Positions 49,659-57,712 of a DNA stretch of 64,000 nucleotides are shown here, one piece after another; the first letter of the stretch is position 1; each line of letters opens with the position of its first letter. This DNA is from Tistrella bauzanensis. Its GTDB lineage: Bacteria; Pseudomonadota; Alphaproteobacteria; Tistrellales; Tistrellaceae. The notes below the pieces were generated by a model. That model did not search any database and had not been told where the DNA came from. It was given only the letters and a program-made list of their open reading frames with translations. The translations under genes and the position numbers were made by a program. Location: positions 58,079 through 122,078 of the forward strand of contig NZ_BMDZ01000006.1 of NCBI RefSeq assembly GCF_014636235.1. The letters run 5' to 3'.

Positions 49659-51013
49659 CCGGGAGAGGCGTGACCGGGCCGTCAGCGCTGATCATCGCGG
49701 CGCCGTCATCCTCGGGCGGCAAGACCACGATGACACTGGGGTTGCTGCGCGCCTTCACCCGCGCCGGCCGGCGGCCGGCGGCGGCCAAGATCGGCCCCGA
49801 TTACATCGACCCGGCCTTTCACGAGGCGGCATCCGGCCGGCCATCGGTCAATCTGGACGGCTGGGCGATGACACCCGACCGGCTGGCGCGGATGATCGAC
49901 AGCCGTGGCGATGCCGGCCTGCTGCTGATCGAGGGCGTGATGGGGCTGTTCGACGGCGCGCCGGCGCCAGGGGCTGGCGGTGACGGCTCGGCCGCGGCCC
50001 TGGCGGCACTGTTCGGGCTGCCGGTGCTGCTGGTGGTCGACGGTTCGGCGCAGGCCCGCTCCGCCGCCGCCCTGATCCATGGGTTCCGCAGTTTCGACAC
50101 GCGCATCGATCTGGCCGGCGTCGTGTTCAACCGCTGTGGCGGTGCCGGCCATATCCGCAGCCTGACCGCAGCCGCCGTCGAAGCCGGGGTGCCGGCCTTC
50201 GGCTTCGTGCCCCGCCAGGCCGATATCGCCCTGCCCTCGCGGCATCTGGGACTGGTTCAGGCGCGTGAGACCGGCGGGCTCGATGCCCTGCTCGACCGGC
50301 TGGGCGATCTGGTGGCCGCTCATCTGGATCTCGACGGTATCGCGGCCCTGGCACGGCGGGCCGCGACCGGCCCCCGGCTGACGGCCAGCCCCGCGACACC
50401 GGCCGTGCCGCCGCTGGGCCAGCGGATCGCGGTGGCCCGCGACCACGCCTTCGCCTTCGCCTATCCGCATATTCTGGAGGACTGGCACGATGCCGGCGCA
50501 CAAATACTGCCGTTCTCACCCCTGGCCGGCGAGGCGCCAGACAGGGACGCCGATGCGGTCTGGCTGCCCGGCGGCTATCCGGAACTGCATGCCCCCGTTC
50601 TGGCCGCCATGGGGGCGCGGCCCGATGGCTGGGTGGCGGGCCTGCGGGCCGCGGCGCAGCGCGGCGCGGTGATCTTCGGCGAATGCGGTGGCTATATGGC
50701 GCTGGGGCGGGGCCTGACCGACGCCGATGGCCGCGACTGGCCGATGGCCGGATTGCTGGCGCTCGACACCAGCTTCGCCCGCCGCCGGCTGCATCTTGGC
50801 TATCGCCGCGCCCGGCTGGCCGGCGATGGCCCGCTGGGGCAGGCGGGCCAGGGCTATCGCGGCCACGAATTCCACTATGCCAGCATCACCGCCGAGGATG
50901 GTCCGCCGCTGTGGCGGGCGGTCACCGACGCCCTGGGCGAGCCCGCGGCCGCGGCCGGGCTGTGCCACGGCCGGGTCGCGGGGTCGTTCCTGCATCTGAT
51001 CGCCCGGGGATAG
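49655..51013 (+). CDS. cobB: Cobyrinate/hydrogenobyrinate a,c-diamide synthase CobB
   Basis: A 452-residue glutamine- and ATP-dependent amidase. The N-terminal dethiobiotin-synthetase-like domain has APSSSGGKTTMTLGLLRAF and KIGPDYIDPAFHEAASGRP; the C-terminal class-I glutaminase domain has LPGGYPELHA and the nucleophile Cys in FGECGGYMALG, with the HEFHYA region near the end. It amidates the a and c side chains, giving the substrate for CobN. The start is GTG at 49655 (GTGA overlap with cobA); a second GTG at 49670 is possible. Confidence 0.95.
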   Translation: MTGRGVTGPSALIIAAPSSSGGKTTMTLGLLRAFTRAGRRPAAAKIGPDYIDPAFHEAASGRPSVNLDGWAMTPDRLARMIDSRGDAGLLLIEGVMGLFDGAPAPGAGGDGSAAALAALFGLPVLLVVDGSAQARSAAALIHGFRSFDTRIDLAGVVFNRCGGAGHIRSLTAAAVEAGVPAFGFVPRQADIALPSRHLGLVQARETGGLDALLDRLGDLVAAHLDLDGIAALARRAATGPRLTASPATPAVPPLGQRIAVARDHAFAFAYPHILEDWHDAGAQILPFSPLAGEAPDRDADAVWLPGGYPELHAPVLAAMGARPDGWVAGLRAAAQRGAVIFGECGGYMALGRGLTDADGRDWPMAGLLALDTSFARRRLHLGYRRARLAGDGPLGQAGQGYRGHEFHYASITAEDGPPLWRAVTDALGEPAAAAGLCHGRVAGSFLHLIARG

Positions 51014-51030
51014 ATCCGGGGCGCTCCGTG

Positions 51031-52182
51031 TCAGAGGCCCTTGTTCGGGTTGATCAGGTATTTGGCACCCGTCGCCCGCTTGCTGTAGCCGGCGATCACC
51101 TCGGGCTTCAGCACCTCGGCCAGCGAGATTTCGGCGGTGTAATGGCTGGCGAAGGTGGTCTTCAGCTCCGCCGCCACCCGTGCGCGCAGACGCCCGGCCA
51201 CCTCAGGCCCCACCCGTTGCAGGAACGGGAACAGCAGCCAGCCGCCCACCCCCCAGGCCATGCCGATATTGCGCTGGATTTCGACCGGGCGGGTATCGAG
51301 CGCGCCATACAGATAGACCTGCTTGTGCACCGACGAGCCATAGCGGCTGTAGCTGCCGGTGGCCCGTGCCGCGATCGCCGCTTCCATCGCCGACAGGATC
51401 TGGCCGGCCAGCCTGCCGCCGCCGATGGCATCGAAGCCGATGGTGGCGCCGGCCTCGATCAGCGCCTCGGTCAGACGGTCGGCGAAATCGGGGCTGGTGC
51501 TGTCGAGCACATGGGCGGCACCCATCCCGCGAAGCAGCGCCACCTGTTCGGCGTTGCGGACGATGTTCACCAGACCGATGCCGTCCTTCAGGCAGATCCG
51601 GTTCAGCATCTGGCCCAGATTGGATGCGGCGGCGGTATGGACCAGGGCGGTGTGGCCCTCGCGGCGCATGGTTTCGACCATGCCCAGCGCCGTCAGCGGA
51701 TTGACGAAGCAGGATGCGCCATCGGCGGGGCTGGCATCGTCCGGCAGCAGCAGGCAGTCGGCGGCCTTGATCACGCGATAGCGGGCATACATGGCGCCGC
51801 CGATCATCGCCACTGTCCGGCCCAGCAGATGGCCCGCATCGGCGCCGGCCTTGATCACCACCCCGGCGCCTTCATTGCCCACCGGCAGCGACTGGTTCAG
51901 CCGCCCGGCCATCGCCTTCATGGCCGCGGGCGGGATCGCGGCACTGATCGCCGGCAGATCGGCGGTGCCGCCGGTCGCGATGGTGTCAAGATCGGCCGGG
52001 CCCAGCAGCAGGCCCAGATCCGACGGGTTGATCGGCGTCGCCTCGATCCGCACCACCACCTCGTCGGCGGCGGGCTCGGGCACGTCGACCCGGATCAGCG
52101 ACACCTCGATCCGGCCATCCGATGTCACCTTGGAGCGCAGTTCCACGCCCTCCAACGTCGTCGTCGCCGTCGTGTCCGCCAT
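51031..52182 (-). CDS. MDR-family zinc-binding-type dehydrogenase / quinone oxidoreductase
   Basis: A 383-residue medium-chain dehydrogenase/reductase. The N-terminal GroES-like domain (VVVRIEATPINPSDLGLLLG, LPVGNEGAGVVIKAG) is followed by a Rossmann domain, although the usual GGVG cofactor loop is altered to HTAAASNLGQML. Zinc-ligand residues of classical alcohol dehydrogenases are not evident, so an NADPH quinone or enoyl reductase activity is likelier. GGAGGG precedes the ATG at 52182. Convergent with cobB, 17 bp apart, and unrelated to it. Confidence 0.85.
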   Translation of the reverse strand: MADTTATTTLEGVELRSKVTSDGRIEVSLIRVDVPEPAADEVVVRIEATPINPSDLGLLLGPADLDTIATGGTADLPAISAAIPPAAMKAMAGRLNQSLPVGNEGAGVVIKAGADAGHLLGRTVAMIGGAMYARYRVIKAADCLLLPDDASPADGASCFVNPLTALGMVETMRREGHTALVHTAAASNLGQMLNRICLKDGIGLVNIVRNAEQVALLRGMGAAHVLDSTSPDFADRLTEALIEAGATIGFDAIGGGRLAGQILSAMEAAIAARATGSYSRYGSSVHKQVYLYGALDTRPVEIQRNIGMAWGVGGWLLFPFLQRVGPEVAGRLRARVAAELKTTFASHYTAEISLAEVLKPEVIAGYSKRATGAKYLINPNKGL

Positions 52183-52330
52183 CTGTGCGTCCCTCCATCT
52201 GAGATCATTTTAAATTTTGTCCGACGCAGGGTGGCAGCGGCGACCGGCCCCGACAAGGGAAACCGGGGAACGCTTTGCCGGTTCAGGATGTTGCTGTGCG
52301 GGTGGATGCTGTTTTGCCGGAAGGATGACG

Positions 52331-53557
52331 ATGGTCCGGACCATGACCGACTGGCCGCTGCGGCTGCTGGTGGCCCTTATCCTCGTCTGGGTCATCGGCG
52401 GGGAATTCCTCCGCACCCTGCCTGGCGATCTGCTGTGGGATTTCGGCTCGTTCGTGGCCTCGGGCCGCGCGGCCGCCCAGGGGCTCGACCCCTATGGCAT
52501 TCACGAACTCACCTTCCACGTGTCGATCGCAGGCTTCGACATGTGGAACCCCAACCTCAATCCGCCGATCTCGGCCCTGCTGTTCCAGCTATTCGACGGC
52601 GGCGATGTCCATCAGACATTCCGGGTCTGGCGGATGATCAGCATCGCCATCTATGTAGCGACCGTGCTGCTGCTGTTCGACCGGTATGGCGCCACGCCGC
52701 TGACGGTGCTGTGGGTGTTCGCGCTGGCAGGTTTCTGGGACACGCTGCTGCTGGGCCAGATCTATATCCCGCTGGTGTTCATGGCCGTGGCCGCCTGGCT
52801 GCTGCTGGAACGCCGGCAGCACATCGCCGCCGGCATCCTGATCGGGCTGGTGGTGTCGATGAAGCCGAATGTCCTGGTCTGGCCGGTGCTGCTGTTCCTG
52901 GCCGGCCATCGCCCGGCGCCGATTGCCGCCGCGATCACGGCGGCGGTGGTCAGCGCGGTACCGCTGCTGGTCTATGGCCCCGATATCTATGGACAATGGC
53001 TGTCTCTGGTCGCCGGTGACGGCAGCCGGGCGGTGTTCCTGACCAATGCCTCGATCGCGGGCTTTGCCGCTCGCGCCGGCATGCCCTGGGCCGGCATGCC
53101 GCTGAGCATCGCGCTGCTGCTGGGGCTGGCGCTCTGGGCAGTGCGCCGGCGCCCGGGCATCGAACGCGCCAGCGGCTTCGCCCTGCTCGCGGCCCTGCTC
53201 GCCTCGCCGCTGGGCTGGATCCACTATACCCTGTTCCTGCTGCCGCTGCTGCTGTCCCGCTGGCACCGTCCCGAAATCCGGCTGGCAGGGCTGATGCTGT
53301 GCGTGCCGGTGCCGATGGTGCTGGCGCGGATGGGCGCCCCGGCGCTGGACCAGTTGACGCTGGGCTCGGTCTATGGCTGGGCGTTGCTGATCTGCTTCGG
53401 GTCACTGGTCGCGGATCGCTGGCGACAGCGGGTGCCGTCGGCGCAGGCCGGCCGGATCAGCGGGCCGTCAGGATCAGCGGCAGATCCGGCGATGCCGGCG
53501 GCGACGGCCACGGCGACGGGACCGGCGGCCCGCCCGGCATCGACGACCGGCGCATGA
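52331..53557 (+). CDS. GT87-type membrane glycosyltransferase (DUF2029)
   Basis: About 408 residues with roughly ten membrane helices. The first external loop has the GT-C pattern (LWDFGSFVASGRAAAQGLDPYG, with the catalytic-type Asp) and WNPNLNPPISALLF, as in the GT87/DUF2029 family that includes mycobacterial PimE and AftC, which use polyprenyl-phosphate sugars. It stands next to genes for a polyprenyl-phospho-arabinose donor, so arabinosyl transfer is a reasonable hypothesis. The start at 52331 has GGAAGG upstream; an in-frame ATG at 52325 is an alternative. The 3' end overlaps the convergent gene by 101 bp. Confidence 0.78.
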   Translation: MVRTMTDWPLRLLVALILVWVIGGEFLRTLPGDLLWDFGSFVASGRAAAQGLDPYGIHELTFHVSIAGFDMWNPNLNPPISALLFQLFDGGDVHQTFRVWRMISIAIYVATVLLLFDRYGATPLTVLWVFALAGFWDTLLLGQIYIPLVFMAVAAWLLLERRQHIAAGILIGLVVSMKPNVLVWPVLLFLAGHRPAPIAAAITAAVVSAVPLLVYGPDIYGQWLSLVAGDGSRAVFLTNASIAGFAARAGMPWAGMPLSIALLLGLALWAVRRRPGIERASGFALLAALLASPLGWIHYTLFLLPLLLSRWHRPEIRLAGLMLCVPVPMVLARMGAPALDQLTLGSVYGWALLICFGSLVADRWRQRVPSAQAGRISGPSGSAADPAMPAATATATGPAARPASTTGA

Positions 53558-55178
53558 ACACCCGCCATTCGCTGGTCTCCCGCACCAGCCGGAACTGGCT
53601 GGTCAGGGTGTCGTCATAGATCCGGCGCATACCCTCGGCGGTGCCGCGCTCGATCGGCGCCTTGGGCTCCATCACGACCTCGGCATCGCGGAACATGGTC
53701 GCGGCCGGCAGGTAGTGGCGATCGTCGATCGTGCGCCCCCAGTGGTGCCAGGTGCTGTCGCCATGCGGCGGCGCCAGCCCCATGCCGGCGGTGAACGGGT
53801 TGACGAAATCGAGCACCACCACCCGCCCGCCGCCGGCCGCCGGATCGCTGGTGACGCCGAGATCGTCCAGAATGTCGCGGCCATCGGCGATGCTGGTCCG
53901 ATAGCGGTCGAAAATCGACTGCAGCCAGCCATCCCGCGCCGCCACCATCCGGATGCCCTGATAGTTGGGCAGAGGCAAGCCCTCGCCCTGTCCGCTCACC
54001 GCAAGTCCGGCATGAATGCCAAGGGCGGCGCCGTTGAACACGATCGGCGGCAGCAGGATCGCCGGCACCAGCAACTGAATGGCGGCGAGCGTCCAGGCCG
54101 GCCGCGCGCGCCGGTGGGTCGCCGGCACCCGCCACGCCAGTTCAGCCGCGGCCACGATCGCGGCGGCAAGGGTCACGATGCCGCGCACCTGGAAATTCTG
54201 AGCGAGCAGCATCATGCCGCCCGCCAGACAGACCGCGAAGAACACCAGATCGCGCAGGCTGCGGGTGCGCCACAGCGACAGCATCACGGCCGCCGCGAAC
54301 ACCACGATATCCGCCAGGTTGTCGCCCAGAAGCCGGGCATATTTGCCGACATCGTCGATATTGCCACTGACCTGCCCGACCAGCATCAGATCCAGCAGAT
54401 GCGACGCGGTGCCGCCCCAGACAGCCTCCACCGCCATCGCCACCAGCATGGCGGCGGCCAGGGTCGCCGCCGCCCACAGCCGGTGGCGCCGGTCGATCAG
54501 CAGCAGACACAGAAACGCCAGCGCCACCACCGCGTAGCTGATCTTGATATACAGCATCAGCACGGTCAGAAACGTGGCGGATGCGGTGTCCGAGATCAGC
54601 AGACGGGCAGACGCGCCGTCGCCGGCTGGCTGCCGCGACGGCACATACAGCATCAGCAGCAGCGCCAGCGCCGCCCAGCCCACCCGGTTATAGAACATGG
54701 CGAACGACAGCTCGCGGATGTCCTCGCCCAGATTGATCGGCACCGCCACCACCAGAACCAGAAACACGCCCAGCGGAATGGCCAGCACCGGCCGCAGCCG
54801 CGAGGCCAGCACATGGGCGATCACCGGCGCCATTGCCAGCAGCAGCAGACCCATCCCGATCGGCATGGCGCTGGTGAAGCTGCCGCCGATCCAGCGCCCG
54901 GCGGCGGGGATGTAATAGACCAGCGGCCCCAGCGCGGTATGGAAATCGCGATTGGGCACCTGACCCTGATCGATCCGCCAGACGCCATCCAGGAAGATGA
55001 ACAGGTCGTTGACGTATTTGTTGGTCACGGTCTGGCCCGGTACCGCCAGCACCAGCGCCGCGACCACGCAGACCAGCATGATCACCACGCCGGGGCGGGC
55101 GAGCACAGTGTGCCAGCGCAGATGGTCGGGGCCGATGTCTGGGCCGGGGCCGGGGCCGGGCAGATCGCGTGTCGTCAC
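53457..55178 (-). CDS. Polytopic membrane protein, possible GT-C glycosyltransferase
   Basis: 573 residues: about ten to twelve membrane helices in the first ~390 residues and a soluble periplasmic C-terminal part (from about YQGIRMVAARDGWLQSIFDRY). A loop after the first helix (KYVNDLFIFLDGVWRIDQGQVPNRDFHTALGPL, with two Asp in the GT-C position) suggests a polyprenyl-phosphate-sugar-dependent glycosyltransferase, but I do not recognise the family. The start is a GTG overlapping the dprE2 stop (GTGA). It is the last gene of the leftward operon, and its end overlaps the GT87 gene by 101 bp. Confidence 0.75.
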   Translation of the reverse strand: MTTRDLPGPGPGPDIGPDHLRWHTVLARPGVVIMLVCVVAALVLAVPGQTVTNKYVNDLFIFLDGVWRIDQGQVPNRDFHTALGPLVYYIPAAGRWIGGSFTSAMPIGMGLLLLAMAPVIAHVLASRLRPVLAIPLGVFLVLVVAVPINLGEDIRELSFAMFYNRVGWAALALLLMLYVPSRQPAGDGASARLLISDTASATFLTVLMLYIKISYAVVALAFLCLLLIDRRHRLWAAATLAAAMLVAMAVEAVWGGTASHLLDLMLVGQVSGNIDDVGKYARLLGDNLADIVVFAAAVMLSLWRTRSLRDLVFFAVCLAGGMMLLAQNFQVRGIVTLAAAIVAAAELAWRVPATHRRARPAWTLAAIQLLVPAILLPPIVFNGAALGIHAGLAVSGQGEGLPLPNYQGIRMVAARDGWLQSIFDRYRTSIADGRDILDDLGVTSDPAAGGGRVVVLDFVNPFTAGMGLAPPHGDSTWHHWGRTIDDRHYLPAATMFRDAEVVMEPKAPIERGTAEGMRRIYDDTLTSQFRLVRETSEWRVFMRRSSMPGGPPVPSPWPSPPASPDLPLILTAR

Positions 55179-55927
55179 AATTGCATCCGCTTGAAGATCC
55201 GCTCAGGAACGGCCCTGATCACCATCATCAATGGCCGCCAGACGCCACGGACATAGATCACCTCACCCCGGCCCTGTTCAGCCGCCCGGAACACCGCACG
55301 GCCCACCTCCGACGGATCGGCGGTCAGCGGGCCGGGCAGCGCCATGCCCTCTGTCATCCGGGTGCGCACGAAGCCGGGCTTCACCGTGACCACCCGGATG
55401 CCCCGGCCGGCCAGCCGGTTGCGCAGGCCCGACAGGAATGCCGTGAACCCGGCCTTTGCCGCGCCATAGATATAATTCGAGGCCCGGCCACGGTCGCCCG
55501 CCACCGAACTGATCCCGACGATGGCGCCGGTGCCACGGGCAGCGAACCGCTCGGCGATCATACCCAGAAACAGCGCCGGTCCTTCGAAATTCGCCCGCAA
55601 CACCCGCTGAGCAGCCAGGGGATCCGCCTCGGACCGGGCCTGATCGCCCATGTCGCCGACCACACACACCACCGTATCCGGCAAGACCGGCAGCCCGTCG
55701 AGCATGGCCGCGAACTGGTCGGTCTCCAGAATGTCCAGCCGGTGAACCGGCACCGCCCGGCCGCTGCGCGCCGCGATGTCGCTGGCGTTGCGTGTGCCCG
55801 CCGCCACGTCACGCACCGCCAGCACCACCTGCCAGCCGGCGACGGCATAGCGGCTGGCGATCGCCCGGCCGATATCGGAACTGCCGCCGATCACGAGCAG
55901 TGTCTTGCTGAGCGCGTTCGCGGTCAT
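55175..55927 (-). CDS. dprE2: DprE2-like decaprenylphosphoryl-keto-pentose reductase
   Basis: A 250-residue short-chain dehydrogenase: the NAD(P) loop is GGSSDIGRAIA, and the active site has SSVAG and YIYGAAKAG (Tyr-x3-Lys). The pairing with a DprE1-like oxidase by a 4-bp overlap identifies it as DprE2, which reduces the 2-keto intermediate to polyprenylphosphoryl-D-arabinose. The C-terminal basic segment (VIRAVPERIFKRMQL) suits membrane association, as in DprE2 proteins. Confidence 0.87.
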   Translation of the reverse strand: MTANALSKTLLVIGGSSDIGRAIASRYAVAGWQVVLAVRDVAAGTRNASDIAARSGRAVPVHRLDILETDQFAAMLDGLPVLPDTVVCVVGDMGDQARSEADPLAAQRVLRANFEGPALFLGMIAERFAARGTGAIVGISSVAGDRGRASNYIYGAAKAGFTAFLSGLRNRLAGRGIRVVTVKPGFVRTRMTEGMALPGPLTADPSEVGRAVFRAAEQGRGEVIYVRGVWRPLMMVIRAVPERIFKRMQL

Positions 55928-57270
55928 ATGCCAAGCCTTGTCGAGAGTTTCGAGGACAGCCGCCCCGGGGCGCCGATCTGGTGGCGCAGGCGGCGCAGCC
56001 GGTCGCGACCGGGATATCCGGCCTCGAAGGTGGCGGGAGACTGGCGGGCATCCTTGGCGAGATACAGCCGGCCGCCGGCCGCCACCACCAGCCGGTCCAG
56101 GTCGTTGAGCAGGGCCAGCACCCGTGCCGACACCGGCAGATCCAGGGCCAGGGTCACGCCCTCCATCGGAAACGACAGATCACCATGAGCCGGACCCAGT
56201 TGCTTCAGCACCGCCAGAAACGAGGCGTGACCGGCCCGCGATACCCGTTCCAGGATATCGGCGAGCGTTCCTGCGGCCGCAGTCATCGGCAGAACACATT
56301 GATATTGCACGAAGCCGCGTGCGCCATACAGGCGGTTCCAGTCGCCGATACCGTCGAGCGGAAAGAAATACCGGTCCCAGGGCACCAGCATCGCCTGGCC
56401 GGCCGCCCGGGCACCGCGTTTGTAATAGAGCGCGTTGAACGCCCCCACCGACAGCCGGTTCAGCATCATCGACGGCGCATCCAGCGGCACCGTGAAACGG
56501 CCGCCCACAGCCGGCGGCCAGCGGTCAGCCCCCGCCCGCGCCGTCAGATCGGCCGGCGTCGCATGCTCGCCCAGATAGACCAGCGACCGGCCAAGGGCCG
56601 CCCCCCGTGCCAGACAATCGATCCAGGCGACGCTGTAGGTGGCCTCCGCCGCATCACGCAGCGCCGCCAGCGCCCGATCGAGATCAGGCGCCACGACCGT
56701 GCGCTGGCTGATCCAGCCGGTTTGGATCGGCACAAGCGTGAAGCTGGCCTCGACGATCATGCCGGTCAGTCCCATGCCGCCAATGGTGGCCCGGAACAGA
56801 TCAGGGTGGTGATCGGGGCCGCAGGTCACCATCTGCCCGTCGGGCAGCGCCAGGGTCAGCGTTTCGACATGGTCGCCGAAACCGCCCGCGCGATGATGGT
56901 TCTTGCCATGGACGTCGGCGGCGATCATCCCGCCGATGGTCACGAAGCGGGTGCCGGGCACCACCGGCGGAAACCAGCCGGCCGGCATCGCCACCCCGAT
57001 CAGATCGGCCAGCAGCAGCCCTGCTTCCACGGTCACCCGCCCCGTCTGGCGGTCGAAGCTGCGGATACGATCCAGGCCGCGCATCACCACGGTGGCACTG
57101 TCGCCGATGGCGGCGTCGCCATAGGCGCGGCCGGCGCCACGGGCGATCAGCCCGGCACGCGGCCGGCCATCGGCATCATCATAAAGCGACGCAACCTCGC
57201 CGGGCGCCAAGGGACTGATCAGCGCGCTGTCGTGGCGGGGATAACGGCCCCAGCCATGAAATTCGGTCAT
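55924..57270 (-). CDS. dprE1: DprE1-like FAD-dependent decaprenylphosphoryl-ribose oxidase
   Basis: 448 residues with an FAD_binding_4 (PCMH) domain (ARGAGRAYGDAAIGD, VPGTRFVTIGGMIAADVHGKNHHRAG) and an ALO-type C-terminal domain containing FQYQCVLPM-like sequence (FVQYQCVLPMTAAAGT). The HGKNHH motif and YKRG segment are as in mycobacterial DprE1, which oxidises the C2 hydroxyl of polyprenylphosphoryl-ribose. Located in the ubiA-gtrA-dprE1-dprE2 operon, overlapping both neighbours by 4 bp. The position of the cysteine targeted by benzothiazinones was not resolved. Confidence 0.9.
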   Translation of the reverse strand: MTEFHGWGRYPRHDSALISPLAPGEVASLYDDADGRPRAGLIARGAGRAYGDAAIGDSATVVMRGLDRIRSFDRQTGRVTVEAGLLLADLIGVAMPAGWFPPVVPGTRFVTIGGMIAADVHGKNHHRAGGFGDHVETLTLALPDGQMVTCGPDHHPDLFRATIGGMGLTGMIVEASFTLVPIQTGWISQRTVVAPDLDRALAALRDAAEATYSVAWIDCLARGAALGRSLVYLGEHATPADLTARAGADRWPPAVGGRFTVPLDAPSMMLNRLSVGAFNALYYKRGARAAGQAMLVPWDRYFFPLDGIGDWNRLYGARGFVQYQCVLPMTAAAGTLADILERVSRAGHASFLAVLKQLGPAHGDLSFPMEGVTLALDLPVSARVLALLNDLDRLVVAAGGRLYLAKDARQSPATFEAGYPGRDRLRRLRHQIGAPGRLSSKLSTRLGI

Positions 57271-57710
57271 GACCGCGCCGCCTTGAACACGAAGCGGCGA
57301 TCCAGGCAGAACTTGATCACATAGCCCAGCGCCAGCCCCAGAACCGCACCGGCATACTTGGCAGACGCCGTCTGCCAGATCATCCAGAACGCCAGCTCGG
57401 TCGCCCAGAAGATCACGGTGGTGCCGACGCTGAACAGGCCATACAGCGCGATCTTCGATGCCTCCTGACGATAGCCGGTGAAGGCGTCATCAAACACCCA
57501 CAGCTTGTCGAGCAGGTATTTGATCGCAAACCCGGCCGCAGTTCCAGCCGCGATCGCCACCAGCAGGGGGGCAGTGGTCCAGCCCCGCACCACCAGTTCC
57601 TGCACGGCCAGATTGGCCACCATCGCCAGCAGCGCGAAGGCCACATAGCGCAGGAAGCGGGGCGAGATCGTGCGGCGGTCCTGCCAGCCGGCCTCTCCGC
57701 GTGCCGCCAC
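57267..57710 (-). CDS. GtrA-family membrane protein
   Basis: 147 residues with four membrane helices: FLRYVAFALLAMVANLAVQELV, VAIAAGTAAGFAIKYLLDKLWVF, IALYGLFSVGTTVIFWATELAFW and AGAVLGLALGYVIKFCLDRRFVF. This is the GtrA/DPMS-type pattern with YLLDKLWVF and FCLDRRFVF repeats. Family members help move or present polyprenyl-phosphate sugars, and Rv3789 has this role for arabinose in mycobacteria. The GTG at 57710 lies 2 bp after the stop of the UbiA fusion and excludes a long out-of-character upstream extension. Confidence 0.87.
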   Translation of the reverse strand: MAARGEAGWQDRRTISPRFLRYVAFALLAMVANLAVQELVVRGWTTAPLLVAIAAGTAAGFAIKYLLDKLWVFDDAFTGYRQEASKIALYGLFSVGTTVIFWATELAFWMIWQTASAKYAGAVLGLALGYVIKFCLDRRFVFKAARS

Positions 57711-57712
57711 GA

